A stretch of DNA of 64,000 nucleotides, from assembly GCA_026874595.1 (NCBI GenBank), contig CM049317.1, positions 40,138,401 to 40,202,400 on the forward strand, in the 5' to 3' direction. A model generated the notes under the pieces. It saw nothing but the letters and a program-made list of their open reading frames with translations, did no database searches and was not told where the DNA came from. Position 1 is the stretch's first letter; each line of letters begins with the position of its first letter. Positions 1-11,520 of this stretch are shown piece after piece. Source of the stretch: Sipunculus nudus (lineage: Eukaryota; Annelida; Sipuncula; Golfingiida; Sipunculidae). The position numbers and the translations under genes are program-made.

Positions 1-339
1 ACGGAATGTCCTCAGTGGTAATGTGTTGCCAGAGGCGCCTGTGTCTATTTTCAGCTGTAGCGTATATTTTCCTTGAGGAAATCCTGGTGGTTTGATACTC
101 AGGTTTGAGAATACCTCATCGCGAGGATTTTCATCACATACACTATCTATATATTTTGTACTGATAGTTATTGAACAAAATGTCTGATGGTATGTCTCAC
201 CATCAGAGTCTTGATACTCTTCGACTGAGTGAAATTGATGGTTTCTCTGGTTTGTTCTGCCAGCTGGTCTTCTTCCACCAGAATGATCTCGTGGTGTTGT
301 TCTTCTTGTCGGCGGATTGCGGAGAGTTCTGGTTCTTGA
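1..339 (-). pseudogene. Ty3/gypsy pol start: retropepsin, cut by window edge
   Basis: Minus-strand reading continues in the same frame as the upstream gag, past a single TGA at about 340-342, through a basic and glutamine-rich linker of about 90 codons. It ends in a retropepsin active site: the residues LKIDTGASGNTLP are read at about 15-55, with DTGA encoded at about 37-48. The rest of the protease, the RT and the integrase would lie to the left of the window. The protease would cleave the Gag-Pol polyprotein. The frame is otherwise open, so the TGA is either a recent CGA-to-TGA mutation or a programmed stop between gag and pol. I favour mutation, because no other stop is seen and the codon fits a CpG transition. 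Confidence 0.75.
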
Positions 340-1037
340 TCAGTTTCGAGTTTTTCTGCAACATTTAGCCCAATGCCCTTTTATCCTGCAGGCATTGCAT
401 TCGTCATTGTAGGCAGGACATTGAAGTGGTTTGTGACTGGTACCACAATTTCTGCATTTCCGGCCACGATCTACACCATAAATGTGCTCTGTGGCTGTTT
501 TCATTTGATCAATTTGATCTGACCCGGCAGATAGAGCTTCATACCTGCGTCCTTCAATTAGGGCATCTTTGATCGAGTATCCTTTTGTTTTGCCAAGTAG
601 GTCATTACGAAACTGATCAAATGGAGTGCTGGCAATAATCAGTTCTAGTAGCCTCTCGCTTAGTTCTTCGTCACTAAAGTCACACTTCAGTGCAAGTGTT
701 CTGGCCTGAGTCACAAAGTCATCCAATGTTTCTAATTGGTTCTGTCTAAGCCTCATTAGCTGCAGTCGATGTATTCGGAAGTTGACTCTAACTTTGAGTT
801 GGCTCTCAAAGAATGTCCATAGTTCAACAGGATCTTTTTTCTGTGTTTCAGTGAGGCCACTTGCATTTAAGCGTTTAAGCCTTCATCACCAGTGCCTCTG
901 CATATTTTTCTAGCTTGTGCCTCTTTCTGAATGATTTTTTCATCCTCAAAGTAATAAATCAATTTCTGTTTGAATAAGGTTAGACATTCATCCAAATTCT
1001 GGCTAGACCAGTCCATAGTTGGAAGGTAACTTGCCAT
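340..1037 (-). pseudogene. gag: Ty3/gypsy gag (capsid and nucleocapsid), one frameshift
   Basis: Gag polyprotein forming the particle of an LTR retrotransposon. The start ATG is at 1035-1037, and the N-terminus reads MASYLPTMDW. A one-base loss at about 877-882 breaks the frame; the downstream part is open from about 875 to 340. Capsid-type helices contain the LETLDDFVTQARTLA and ERLLELIIASTP signatures seen in gypsy gags. Two zinc knuckles follow: CRNCGTSHKPLQC (C-x2-C-x4-H-x4-C type) and CNACRIKGHWAKC. Full length would be about 230 residues, normal for this gag type. The same frame continues beyond the TGA into the protease. LTR and primer binding site should lie at higher coordinates, but I could not place them securely. 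Confidence 0.85.
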
Positions 1038-2028
1038 GTTTATATGTTGTAGTCACAATATAGGCCTACTAGTCACATGCGAGGTTAATCTCCAGCAGAG
1101 ATGTAGGTGACCCTGTGTCCTTTTTATGCTGTTTTTGTCATACCCCCAGGGTAGGGTAGGTCAGGCAGTGCACAGGGTAACAGTCTGGCAAGGCTGTGTT
1201 GACTTGAACTGGAATTCACCCAGCCACTGGTATTGGCCTGGTTACTGTGACAGATTGTAGCTGTGGGCCCAATATGGTCTTTGCCACTCATATATGCTTA
1301 ATTCATGCACTTTTTGGTCAGAAGGTTCAAAGTTTGTGAATTTTAGCCATAGACCACAAAATAATTCTATCCCCAGACAGATTAAGTTATGGCTGGCTTT
1401 GAGTTGTTATTTACCTTAAATGTCCGTTCATGTCTTCAGAGGCAACTTGACAAGGCGGGAACCGCCGTCCTTCCTGTCTGTCCCACTTGATATGTTTTTC
1501 AAGTGTTTGTTCATGGATTACTCTAGATCAGTCCATAAAATGTTTCAACTGTCCTTGTGTTACATTGTTCACACACCGCTGCCACCATGAAGTAATACTT
1601 GGCCATTGATAATCAAGTCACTGATGTAGATTGAGCTTCTTTATTACCATGATGCTGTTACACATGTAGCCATAAGGATTGCTTGTACTGAACTACTTTA
1701 TCTTACTGTATTACTACACATGCTATATACAGACTGTATAAATGCGATACATGATATAGTGCTGTATGTGTATCATATCACTACAACAAGTAGTGGTTTG
1801 ACTTATCTGCCTAAAATTTTGCATATGTATACAACTTGGACAGCTATCTGGATTTTGTGATAGGTGGTGCAACCTACATACACATTTCAGCTGCAGACAT
1901 CCATGCCAATATGCAACACACCTCACTCTATTTCCCCATGCTACTCAGTCTATGCCTCACTTCACCCGTCCCACTCTGATTTCGGCAGATACACGTAGTC
2001 ACTTGTCGACTACCCCTATTCTAGTTTT
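1038..2028. other. No gene; probable leader/LTR of the left gypsy element, then unassigned DNA
   Basis: The first few hundred bases should hold the leader and 5' LTR of the minus-strand gypsy element. I see a TATA-like stretch (CATAAAAAGG on the minus strand near 1120) but no convincing primer binding site or matching LTR. From about 1300 to 2028 nothing is recognisable. Short open frames here lack codon or domain signal. Confidence 0.4.
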
Positions 2029-2740
2029 TAGCTCAGCTGACTGTAAGTCATCTGAGCTATATCGATCACCCTTTGTCAGTCAACAGGGCACAAATCGTAA
2101 CAACTGGACCTGGAATCTTCTAACTTGACATCAAGGGAGGTCCATGAAAATTCTCCTTGAAAACCTGGAATTAGGTCTCTGTTACCCATATTCTTTGAGC
2201 TATGGGGCTCCGAAGTACCTCCCAGAATAATGGAAAATTTGATACAAAAGCTCAAGTATCTAAACAACTAATGCATTGATAACCATAACAAAGCTATAGG
2301 GCTTTGAAGTACACCCAAGAACAACTAAAAATTTGATACTCATCATGGAGTGTTTCATCAATTCCAGCTGACCGATGGTGCCAACTGTATATTTTTTATT
2401 TTTTTTTAATAATTTTTTTTCTCTATTTTTGAGACCTCAAAAGATGTGGTCATCTGTTAACAGGGCACAAATCGTAACCACTGGACCTAGAAACTAGACC
2501 TTGACATGCTGGGGGTCAATAAAAATATCTCCGTGGAATCCTGAAATAAGGTCTCTGTCACCCATATCCTCTGAGCTATGGGGCTTTGAAGTACCCCCCA
2601 GAATAATGATAACCATTGGACCGGGAATCTTCTCACTTGGCATCCTGAGAATTCCTCAAAAGTTCTCTCCTCAAACCTGAAATTGGGTCCCTGTGACCTA
2701 TATTCTCAGAGTTTTGGGGTATGTTTGAGCATCCCAGAAG
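2029..2740 (+). repeat. Palindrome-headed repeat with about 3 units of a 130-160-bp core
   Basis: The head is an imperfect palindrome at 2029-2059, TAGCTCAGCTGACT and its near reverse complement around a 3-base loop. It is followed by degenerate core units starting near 2080, 2460 and 2600. Shared phrases are 'cagggcacaaatcgtaac', 'ggacctggaatcttct' and 'tgagctatggggct'. The same core family forms a longer array at 46897-48290. Palindrome plus short tandem core resembles bivalve pearl/Helentron-associated repeats. The class assignment is inference. Confidence 0.65.
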
Positions 2741-3319
2741 TAATGAAAGATATACACAAATTACCAGGTTCCTCAGGAAAGGGTGGTTGGATTGTCATCA
2801 AATTTGGTGTGCTAATGGGTCTTGATGAAATTAAGCTAATATGCATGAATGATGATGCCACCTATATTATCTTAATTAGTTTCCTGTGCAAGGACATATT
2901 GTCAACATGTCAGTCGGCTGAGGGTCATGACCCAACGGTCACTTGTTAAATTTTTGTCTTTTTAATGTCACCTTTTAATGATGAGATAATATTTATACTG
3001 ATTATAAATTTAATTAGACGATATCAAATATGGTCTTTGGTTATATATTATTGCAGAACTTAACACCAACAACTTATCACATAATCATCATTGTCTTTAT
3101 ATTTAGAATGTCACAGGGTGTAGTCAATCAAATATTAACAGGGGATTCTATATTTAAGCTATTATTTGTTAAAATATAAGCGTGGGTGAGTAATTATTTT
3201 TTAATGATAACAATGACTGGTCCTATAAGTATTTATTATCTTACATTTTGGATTTATAATAAAATCTCATAATAGTTATCAGATTTATCAATCTAATTAT
3301 TCTCATGGCTCTTGGTTTT
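2741..3319. other. AT-rich DNA without a gene
   Basis: A transition from the last core unit into very AT-rich sequence. The short open frame at 2683-2949 lies partly in the repeat core and shows no recognisable domain. I see nothing else to annotate. Confidence 0.5.
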
Positions 3320-5300
3320 TAGCTCAGCTGACTATAAGTCATCTGAGCTATAGTCGTGGTCCATTGTCCATCGTCCGTCTGTCTGTCCGTCCTTCCGTCC
3401 GTCCGTAGATGTGGCACGTTTTGAAACCGTAAGACCTAGGAATCCAAAATTCAGCATAATGTTAGATGTCCCCAAGATCTCCTACCAAGCCGAAAACTGG
3501 GTCTTTGCGACTTTGTTCCTTTGAGAAATTAAGGAAAAACCACAATTTTTTATTAAAAACCTATTTTCACACTTCAGGACTGCCTAATATTGAAACCACT
3601 CATCTGTTTTTCCTCATATTTACCATAAATATTCCTCTATATAGTTCCTATGTACATGCCAGAAATTAGGTCTGTATTATATAATTTTAAAAAGTTATGG
3701 ACCCAAACATAATGCATTTTGGAAAAAATCAGGAAAGATATTTGATCACTTAACACAAAACATGTTAAAGCTATGGACTTTTTTTCCAGTAATATAACTT
3801 TATTTTATCAAAATTAAATTGTATACCCAAAATAAGATCAAAATCTTTTAAATTTTTTAAAATATTAACAAAAATAAAAAATTGGTACCTTAAATTTTGC
3901 CCAACTTTGACCATGGCACGTTTTTTTCCTGTAAGTTCTGTGGATCTAATTTTCACAGCATGTACAAATAAGGATTTAATCTGTTTAAATCTGAAATTTG
4001 TAAATAAAAGCTGCAAAATTAGGCTAGTTATTGAATTTTTTTGGAGGCTCTTGTTGTATTCCCTTACATTGTCAAGCAGTCCACTGTGGTCACTGTTGGT
4101 CATTCAGTGCAGTTCTCTATGCTCCCAAGGTTGTTGGCATAATGTTAGATGTCCCCAAGATCTCCTACCAAGCTGAAAACGGGGTCTTTGCGACTTTGTT
4201 CCTTTGAGAAATTAAGGAAAAACCTCAATTTTTTTTATTAAAAACCTATTTTCACATTTCAGGACAGCCTAACAACGAAACCACTCACCTGTTTTTCCTC
4301 ATATTTACCATAAATATTCCTCTATATAGTTCCTATGTACATGTCAGAAATTAGGTCTGTATTATATGATTTAAAAAAAGTTATGGGCTCAAACATAATG
4401 CATTTTGTAAAAAATCAGGAAAGATATTTGATCACTTAAAACAAAACATTTTAAAGCTATGGACTTTTTTCCAGTAATATATCTTTAATTAATCAAAATT
4501 AAATTGTATACCCAAAATTAGATCAAAATCTGTTAAATTTTTTAAAATATTAGCAAAAATAAAAAATAGGTACCTTAAAATTGCCTTAATTGACCATGTC
4601 ACGTTTTTTTCTTATAAGTACATTTGATTTAATTTTCACAGCCAGTTTACATGTGGATTTAATCTGATGAATTTTGAATTTTGAAAGTATAAGCTTAAAA
4701 ATTAGTCTAGCTATTGAAGTTTTTTAGAAGCCTTAATGTATTTGTATTTTCTAGCATCATGACCCTACTTTTGTTTACCTGGTAGATGTAATTGTAAATA
4801 TTCATATTCTTCCATACATTTCCTATGTACATACCAAAATTTCGGTCAGTATTGCATAATTTGTTGAAGTTACAGGCCCAAACATAATGCACCTTGTAAA
4901 AAATCAGGATATATATTTACTCACTTAAAATAAGAATGGCTGAGACTTTTTTTCAGGAATATAACATCATTTAATCAAGATTCAATTGTATACCCAAAAT
5001 TAGATCTGAAAAATGCATTTTTTTAAAGTTATTAGCATAAATATAAAATCAGTACCTTAAATTTTGCCCAACTTTGGCCAGGGCGCGATTTTTTCCTGTA
5101 AGTACTGTGGATGTTATTTTCACAGCATGTACACATAAGGATTTAATCTGTTAAAATCTGAAATTTGAAAATAAAAGCTGCAAAATTAGGCTGGTGATTT
5201 AATTTGTTTGGAGGCTCTTGTTGTATTCCCTTACATTGTCAAGCAGTCCACTGAGGTCACTGTAGGTCATTCAGTGCAACTCTCAATGCTCCCCAGGCTA
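3320..5300 (+). repeat. Palindrome-headed element with GTCC microsatellite and three core units of about 0.5-0.7 kb
   Basis: The head is the same palindrome type as at 2029 (3320-3350). It is followed by an imperfect (GTCC)n/(GTCT)n tract (about 3364-3405). Three tandem units follow: unit 1 at 3458-4137, unit 2 at 4138 to about 4740, unit 3 at about 4790-5299. Units 1 and 2 share 'aatgttagatgtccccaaga', and unit 3 rejoins at 'ttcctatgtacat'. Unit 1 ends like unit 3 (a 'caagcagtccactg' segment), while unit 2 has lost that end. Palindrome, tetranucleotide repeat and tandem core match the pearl-like layout of bivalve elements. Open reading frames inside are accidental. Confidence 0.7.
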
Positions 5301-7851
5301 TTATGTAATCCCATCACTCAGGCAAGCCCTCTCTCTTGTTGAGCTTGATCAGGCTGCCAGCATAAATACCACAGGGAGCCTTTCTCTCCCCCCCCCCCCC
5401 CCCCCCCACCCCATTCTGTTGACAGCGGTGTACTCTAAACAAGATGAATCTTATAATTTAACATTTTTTCAGCGATGAACAGTAACAACAGAGACACCTC
5501 CCTGACCCACCGCTTCCATACACAGGACTAATATACAAGACAAAGCTTATAATTTTTATGTTAAAAAAATTCTTTTTGTCGAGACTTGGACAATTTTGAT
5601 TTTTTTAAAGAACAAAATTTTCTTGAATTTAATCCTAATATTCAAATATGGTAAAATATAAGGACCTAATGTAAGTGCTAACTGACAAGATTTAAGAAGA
5701 TATAAATACTTGGTAGCATTTCATTCATATCTCTTAAAATTGGCGGGGCCTAGGTGTGAATAACACTGTTAAACTTAGTTTTTAAAATTAGGAATATTGG
5801 TCAAACTTTGTGGGATTAATTTTTAACTCATATGGCCATATATTTAACTTTTGAAAACTTAATTACCTTCACACATTATTTGTTCATGAAATGGAACTTT
5901 TATATGACACTTACCGTAGGCCCATTTTTTCCCTTGGTGCATCACTAAATGGTTTCAGGCCAAAGGTTTCATTTATTACACAGTCCATATGCTTTAGCTC
6001 ATGTCCATTATTCTATAATTTACAGAGGTTCATTTAAGCTGGGCCATTTTCTCCTAGCTTTTCAAATGGTTTCTGTAGTCACTTGCTTTGATTACAGATG
6101 CAGGGTCCCACTCCAGGTCACTGGAAGTCAGCTATGCCAGGGTTTCTGATTTGTTACAGTCACTGGGGGAGATCCCCTGCTGTGACAGGTGTACAGTTAT
6201 TCTCATATCACCACCCCAATCCCCCCCCCCCCCCCACAAACCAAACCCACCAAGTGTTATGCAGTAATTGTTATTGTTTTCACTGTATCTCCTTAATTGT
6301 AATGCTGTTTCCACTCCGATATGCAAAAACTTTCCTTGAAAAAATAATTCAAGGTGTAATCCAGAAGATGCAATGTTGTGTAATGTAGCATTTTTAAAGA
6401 AATCAATTTTCTTTTAAATGATTTTAACAAATATAATTGAACCCATCAGTATGCTTAAATTATTATAAAATATGAAGCACATTATGGATAAATAAAGACA
6501 CAATTAAAAATTGTGAAATCTAAATCAAGTATTATTTTTAGATATTTATTGTTTTGCAGATTTAAAAGATATATTTTTGTGGTAAAAAATAAATAAACAT
6601 TTGTATGCATGATGTGGTGTTATCTGACAAGATTGAGATTTATGATGATGCAATTGAGAATTATGAATCAACTTTTATATTCAGATATATATGTTAAATT
6701 GGAAATGTATAGAAATATAAACTTAAACTAGAATTAATTGATGTGATAAAAAAATGAGGATTTAATACAAAGATTTGTTCATTATTTTCCTGCCTCAGCA
6801 GAATTTGAGATCAGGCTTTGTTTGCCCTGTTTTATGTTGTTAATTAGCTATATTTCAACTGTATACATTTCATAAAAAAAATACATATATATTAAATAAT
6901 ATATATTATACAAAAAAATAGATTCAATTGAACAAATGTGTAAACTACTGAAATGTCAACAGTTAATCGAAAAACCAACTAATGATCATGGTAATAGTAC
7001 ATATCATTTTTTCACAAACTGCTCACATGCTTTAGTTTCAACATTAGGAAACACATGGTCAGGTCACAAAATATTTTTTGCAACAATTTCTTGCTCATCA
7101 ATACAAACCAATCATATAAACCAACCATGGTGTTTATTACCTCTTCCTCTTACACTTTATCTCCATTTGATATTATTTTAGATTTTTACCTTCAAGGTTA
7201 ACATAAGCTGAGCACAGTGACCCATAGGTCCCTTGTTATTAGTTACTTGTAAAATTGACAGCTTGAGTAGACATTTCATAAGCTTAAAATATTACCATGA
7301 CATCGAACAGAAGACATTAATTCATTTTCACTCCACTTCTTAGATTTAACTGCTTAATATACTCATTCCAGAACTCATGAGTACATTTGGAGGACTCTGT
7401 ACTTGTACTCAAGTACTGTCATAAAAAATAGCAAAAATACTAGTACTTGTACTCGAGTACTTTCATTGTACTCAGACCAAACTCTGCACCTAGCTACTAT
7501 ATGGTGTCAGTGCAATAATTTTTGATGAAACTCAACAGAAATATTAACCAATATAATATCTCGCCTAAATTTGATTCCAGGCAAAATCCACACATATTCA
7601 ATGAGGTCAAAGGTCACCAGCCTACCATAGTATTGCATATACTGTAGACATTAATATTGTATTAAATATTATTAAGATGTATATATTTACTTATTTATTT
7701 ACATATACATTTTATTTTTTTAGAAACATACCATAAGTTACTGATTTCTGTAATTTTCATATCCCATAACTATGACTTTGTTCACTAAATTAAATTAATT
7801 TAACCTTCAAATAACTTAAACATTTTTTCTGCCACTTATTTAAAGTACAGT

Positions 7852-7853
<2 letters not shown>
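5301..7853. other. AT-rich intergenic DNA with two poly-C tracts
   Basis: No coding signal is seen. It contains poly-C runs at 5388-5407 and 6221-6235 and long AT-rich stretches. A CTCAAGTAC/ACTCGAGTAC-type motif is repeated near 7375-7465. The longer open frames (6098-6388, 6936-7181) show no domain and overlap low-complexity DNA. Confidence 0.5.

Positions 7854-7918
<65 letters not shown>
7854..7918. repeat. (TA)n microsatellite
   Basis: Uninterrupted alternating TA of about 65 bases. A second, similar tract is at 16645-16703. Confidence 0.97.
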
Positions 7919-7919
<1 letters not shown>

Positions 7920-7948
7920 CATGTAATTGATATATATTTTATTTTTTT

Positions 7949-9128
7949 ATGCCCCCGCCACAAAGTGGCCGGGGCATATAGTTTTACCCATGTCCGTCAT
8001 TCCGTCCTTCCGTCATTCCGAAATCAAACAGTTGTAGGGACTTTTTTTTCGCAATGCCTGCAGATATTGGCCTGATTTTTGGTGTGTGGGCAGATATGGA
8101 CCAGTTACAGATTGAGTTCGCGTTTCGTCCCGGTTTACCTACTTTTGACCGTTTTACGGCTCCTAAACTTAGAAAATTTCATGAAAAATAGAAATTTCAT
8201 GACAAATACACATGTACGGACTTTTTTTCGCGATGCCTGCAGATATTGGCCTGATTTTTGGTGTGTGGACAGATATTGACCAGTTACAGATTGAGTTCGC
8301 GTTTCGTCCCAGTTGACCTACTTTTGATTGTTTTACGGCTCCTGAACATAGAAAATTTCATGTAAAATATAAATTTTCATGACAAATACACTTGTACAGA
8401 CTTTTCTTCGCAGTACCTGCAGATATTGGCCTGATTTTTAGTGTGTTGGCAGATAATGACCAGTTACAGATCGAGTTCACGTTTTGTCCCAGTTGACCTA
8501 CTTTTGACCATTTGACGGTGCTCTAACATAGAAAATTTCATTAAAAAGTGCACATGTATGGACTTTTTTTTGCAGTGCCTGAAGATACGGTCCTGATTTT
8601 TGGTGTGTAGGCAGATAATGACCAGTTGCAGATCGAGTTCTTGTTTTGTCCCAGTTGACCTACTTTTGACCATTTGACTGCTCCTGAACATAGAAAGTTT
8701 CATGAAAAATAGAAATTTTCATAACAAATGCATATGTACTGACTTTTTTTCCTCAATGCCTGCAGATACCACCCTGATTTTTTATGTGTGGGCAGATAAT
8801 GACAGTTACAGATGGAGTTCGCGTTTCGTCCTGGTTGACCTACTTTTGATTGTTTTACGGCTCCTAAACATAAAAAATTTCATGAAAGACCGACATTTTT
8901 ATGGAAAATGCACATGTATGGACTTTTTTGCACAATGCCTGCATATACTGGCATGATTTTTGGTGTGTTGCTTGATAATGACCAGTTACAGATCGAGTTT
9001 GCATTTTGCCCTTGTTGCCTTACTTTTGACCATACGACACCTCCTGAACTTAAACAATTTTTCAAAATTTTTCAAATGTTTCTAATTTGCCCCAGGCAGG
9101 GGCATTAGTGTCGTTCCGACACATCTAG
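7949..9128 (+). repeat. Palindrome-headed element with about six 180-bp core repeats (pearl/Helentron-like)
   Basis: It begins with a hairpin at 7949-7979: TATGCCCC...GGGGCATA, with inner arms GCCAC/GTGGC. An imperfect TCCGTCAT/TCCGTCCT tract follows (about 7985-8022), then units starting near 8040, 8219, 8399, 8559, 8741 and 8920. Each unit carries 'gcctgcagatattggcctga' and 'gaccagttacagat'. The tail contains a second short hairpin, 'ccccaggcagggg' (about 9090-9103), and ends near 9128. Period is about 160-182 bases. The layout is that of bivalve pearl-type repeats, non-autonomous relatives of Helentrons. No transposase is encoded. Confidence 0.75.
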
Positions 9129-10680
9129 TTTTCTTAGCACTAGTATATATCTGTGATAGACAGAAATTTTAAGACGCTGCTGGAAACAATAATTTATTTA
9201 CATGAAGTGTGCATTAAGAACTACAAAAAATAAGAATGGAGTAATTACCATTAATGCAACAGATCAAAGTACACAGATTAGTTTACTATACAATCATTTG
9301 GAGGTAAACAAGATAAGGTTTAGTGATATATCTCCCATCATTCAATGTCAAAGTGCTAATTACAGTGTACTGTTATTACTATGTTCTCTTTGATATGTGA
9401 GAAACATAAATAATACTTATTCCAGTACATCAACCATTAAAAATATATTGTAATACTTTTATCCTCTGCCTGATCATCAAGTTTTCTTAATAAAGAACCT
9501 TAATTCTGTTATATTCCAACTAATGTAAATAAATTTGAAACAAAGGAATTTGACATTGTTTTACCCTAATTTTTCTTCTCAATGCAGGTTTGTGGATGAG
9601 ATGAGTTTGACAAACAGGGAGTTCTCTTTATTCTAACTTCCTGCCACCCATAGATGTACAAGACCTAGGATCAAGATCAATGGACAATTGCACCATCATG
9701 CACATGAACTGTATATATAGAGCTTGACCTGGGGAATATTAATCCCCTACACAAGTCAGTGGCTAGCATAATATTCTAAATACATGTGTACAGGTGGCAC
9801 AGTTCCTTTAGCTTATTGTGTCACTGTCAGAAATGATACGCCTGTGTTGTTAACAGGATTGTTTAATTGGGCATCATGTCTGTAGTCTTTATAATGTGTC
9901 TATAATGTTTGTATGTATGTTTCCACACACACCCATGCACACACATACATTTAATTTTTCTTGATGGAACTCAGCTGACAATAGACAAATGTGAAGCACA
10001 AGTTGAATTTAACATTATTAGTTTGATATTTTCATACTAACTTAGTTTAGGTTTAGTAATATTTTAAAATGAAATTAACACATTTGAAATATGTACTTGA
10101 GTGTATGTAGATATGTGACTACACACATGTAAAATCTCAGGTAACTCATTGATGCCAGGATGACAACTCAGTATTAATGATGTATGCCTGCTCTATGAGT
10201 AATTAGTGATGACTGTAGTTTTGGCATATATACTGTGGATTCACAGACAAATATCTTTTTTGTATTTTAGCAGTTACATTATAATTACATAAATCTCAGC
10301 ATCATGCTGCTTAGTTTTAATGATACTAAAAAGATCTTCACTCATTGTAGGAGTTGGCATTGTGGCTACAGTGATAGCAATATGCAGATTACCTGGTATG
10401 TTTATTGTTTACCATCATGGCCTCCAGAGACAGCACCAACTACTGGGCATGGACCAATCCTTTAGAAAATATTTTCAGAGAAACCATTAGTGAACATTCT
10501 TGGTAAATGATTTCACAAAAAAATCAAAAGCTAGTCAAACCTGTTGTTCTACAGGTATTTCTAAGAAATGTATTGGTCTGATAGATGTACGGAATACATA
10601 TTATGTTTAAGTAAATGTGGCTATGTATCAAGTTCAGGCATAGAGTACCTGTGACATGATGATGCTTCTCTCCAGTTACA
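9129..10680. other. No gene recognised
   Basis: AT-rich DNA without a recognised domain. Short open frames such as 9202-9393 have no family resemblance. A cacaca-rich patch lies near 9925-9950. This is the least repeat-like stretch of the window, so a distant exon or UTR cannot be excluded, but nothing in it supports one. Confidence 0.4.
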
Positions 10681-10684
10681 GTGT

Positions 10685-10985
10685 TATATTCCTTGAGCAT
10701 GTGCGAGAACAGTGTTACTGTGTTGTATTCCTAAAGGATGTGTAAGAACAGTGTGTGTTTATGTGTTATATTCCTTAAGCATGTGTGGGAACAGTGTTTT
10801 ATTCCTAAAGGATGTGTAAGAACAGTGTTACTGTGTTATATTCCTTGTGCATGTATGAGAACAGTGTTATTGTATTGTATTCATTAAGGATGTGTGATAA
10901 TAGTGTTACTGTGTTATATTCCTTGAGTGTGTGTAAAAACAATGTTACGGTGTCGTATTCCTCAAGCTTGTGTGAGAACAGTGTA
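10685..10985. repeat. 39-bp minisatellite, short array
   Basis: About seven degenerate units of the form aggatgtgtgagaacagtg + ttactgtgttatattcctaa (39 bases). The same unit makes up the large array at 48395-50620. Because 39 is divisible by three, the array stays open on both strands and produces 13-residue periodic open frames (10805-11102), which are not genes. Confidence 0.9.
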
Positions 10986-11520
10986 AAGCCCAAAAAAGAC
11001 CAAGTCACGCGTGCGCAACGCGCGCGGGTCGCGACAAATTCAAAACACCCTAATGCGGCTACAACGCGCACGATACGCGTCAGATCGGATGGTATTAACT
11101 AAGCACCATGTATTTTTATCCCTGTAAAAAACGTAATTTTACAATCATCATTGATTCAATTGTATACAAATATATATCTGTTTGTGACCAAATATGTTTT
11201 AAATATGACAGAATTCAGTCACTATTCTTAACGATATTTATATATTTGTGTTGCTTTGTTGCGCGTTTTCTATCCAGATACAAATCAATATTTATAGTTC
11301 AGTGAATTACAACAAACGTTTCACTTGCAGTTTAATATAGAATGCGATGCTGGGGAGGGAAACCCTCTCTTTAATTATGTCATTATCAGGAATCCCCATG
11401 TGGCAAGCGCGCGTCACGCGTCAAAAATCGTTCCAGGAGAGATAGCTGACGTTCGACGCTTGACGCGCGCGTTTGTTTTGTCTGTTTTGTCCATAGGCGT
11501 AGATCCCGGGAGGGGGTGAT
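10986..11520. other. CpG-rich patch with GCGCGC-type motifs at both ends
   Basis: The minisatellite stops at 'acagtgta'. It is followed by a segment with strings of CpG (acgcgtgcgcaacgcgcgcg near 11008), an AT-rich centre, and a second CpG-rich end (near 11405-11475, gacgcgcgcg). A CpG-rich/AT-rich/CpG-rich layout suggests a short non-autonomous DNA transposon, but I cannot find clean terminal inverted repeats or a target duplication. Confidence 0.35.

Noticed and set aside
9560-9660. Possible splice acceptor and exon after a pyrimidine-rich stretch
   Set aside because: One acceptor-like site without a coding frame or donor is not evidence of a gene.
10805-11102. Overlapping open frames on both strands with CVRTVLLCYI-like periodic peptides (also 48863-49054 and 50343-50528)
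   Set aside because: They arise because the 39-bp minisatellite unit is a multiple of three; no start context or domain.
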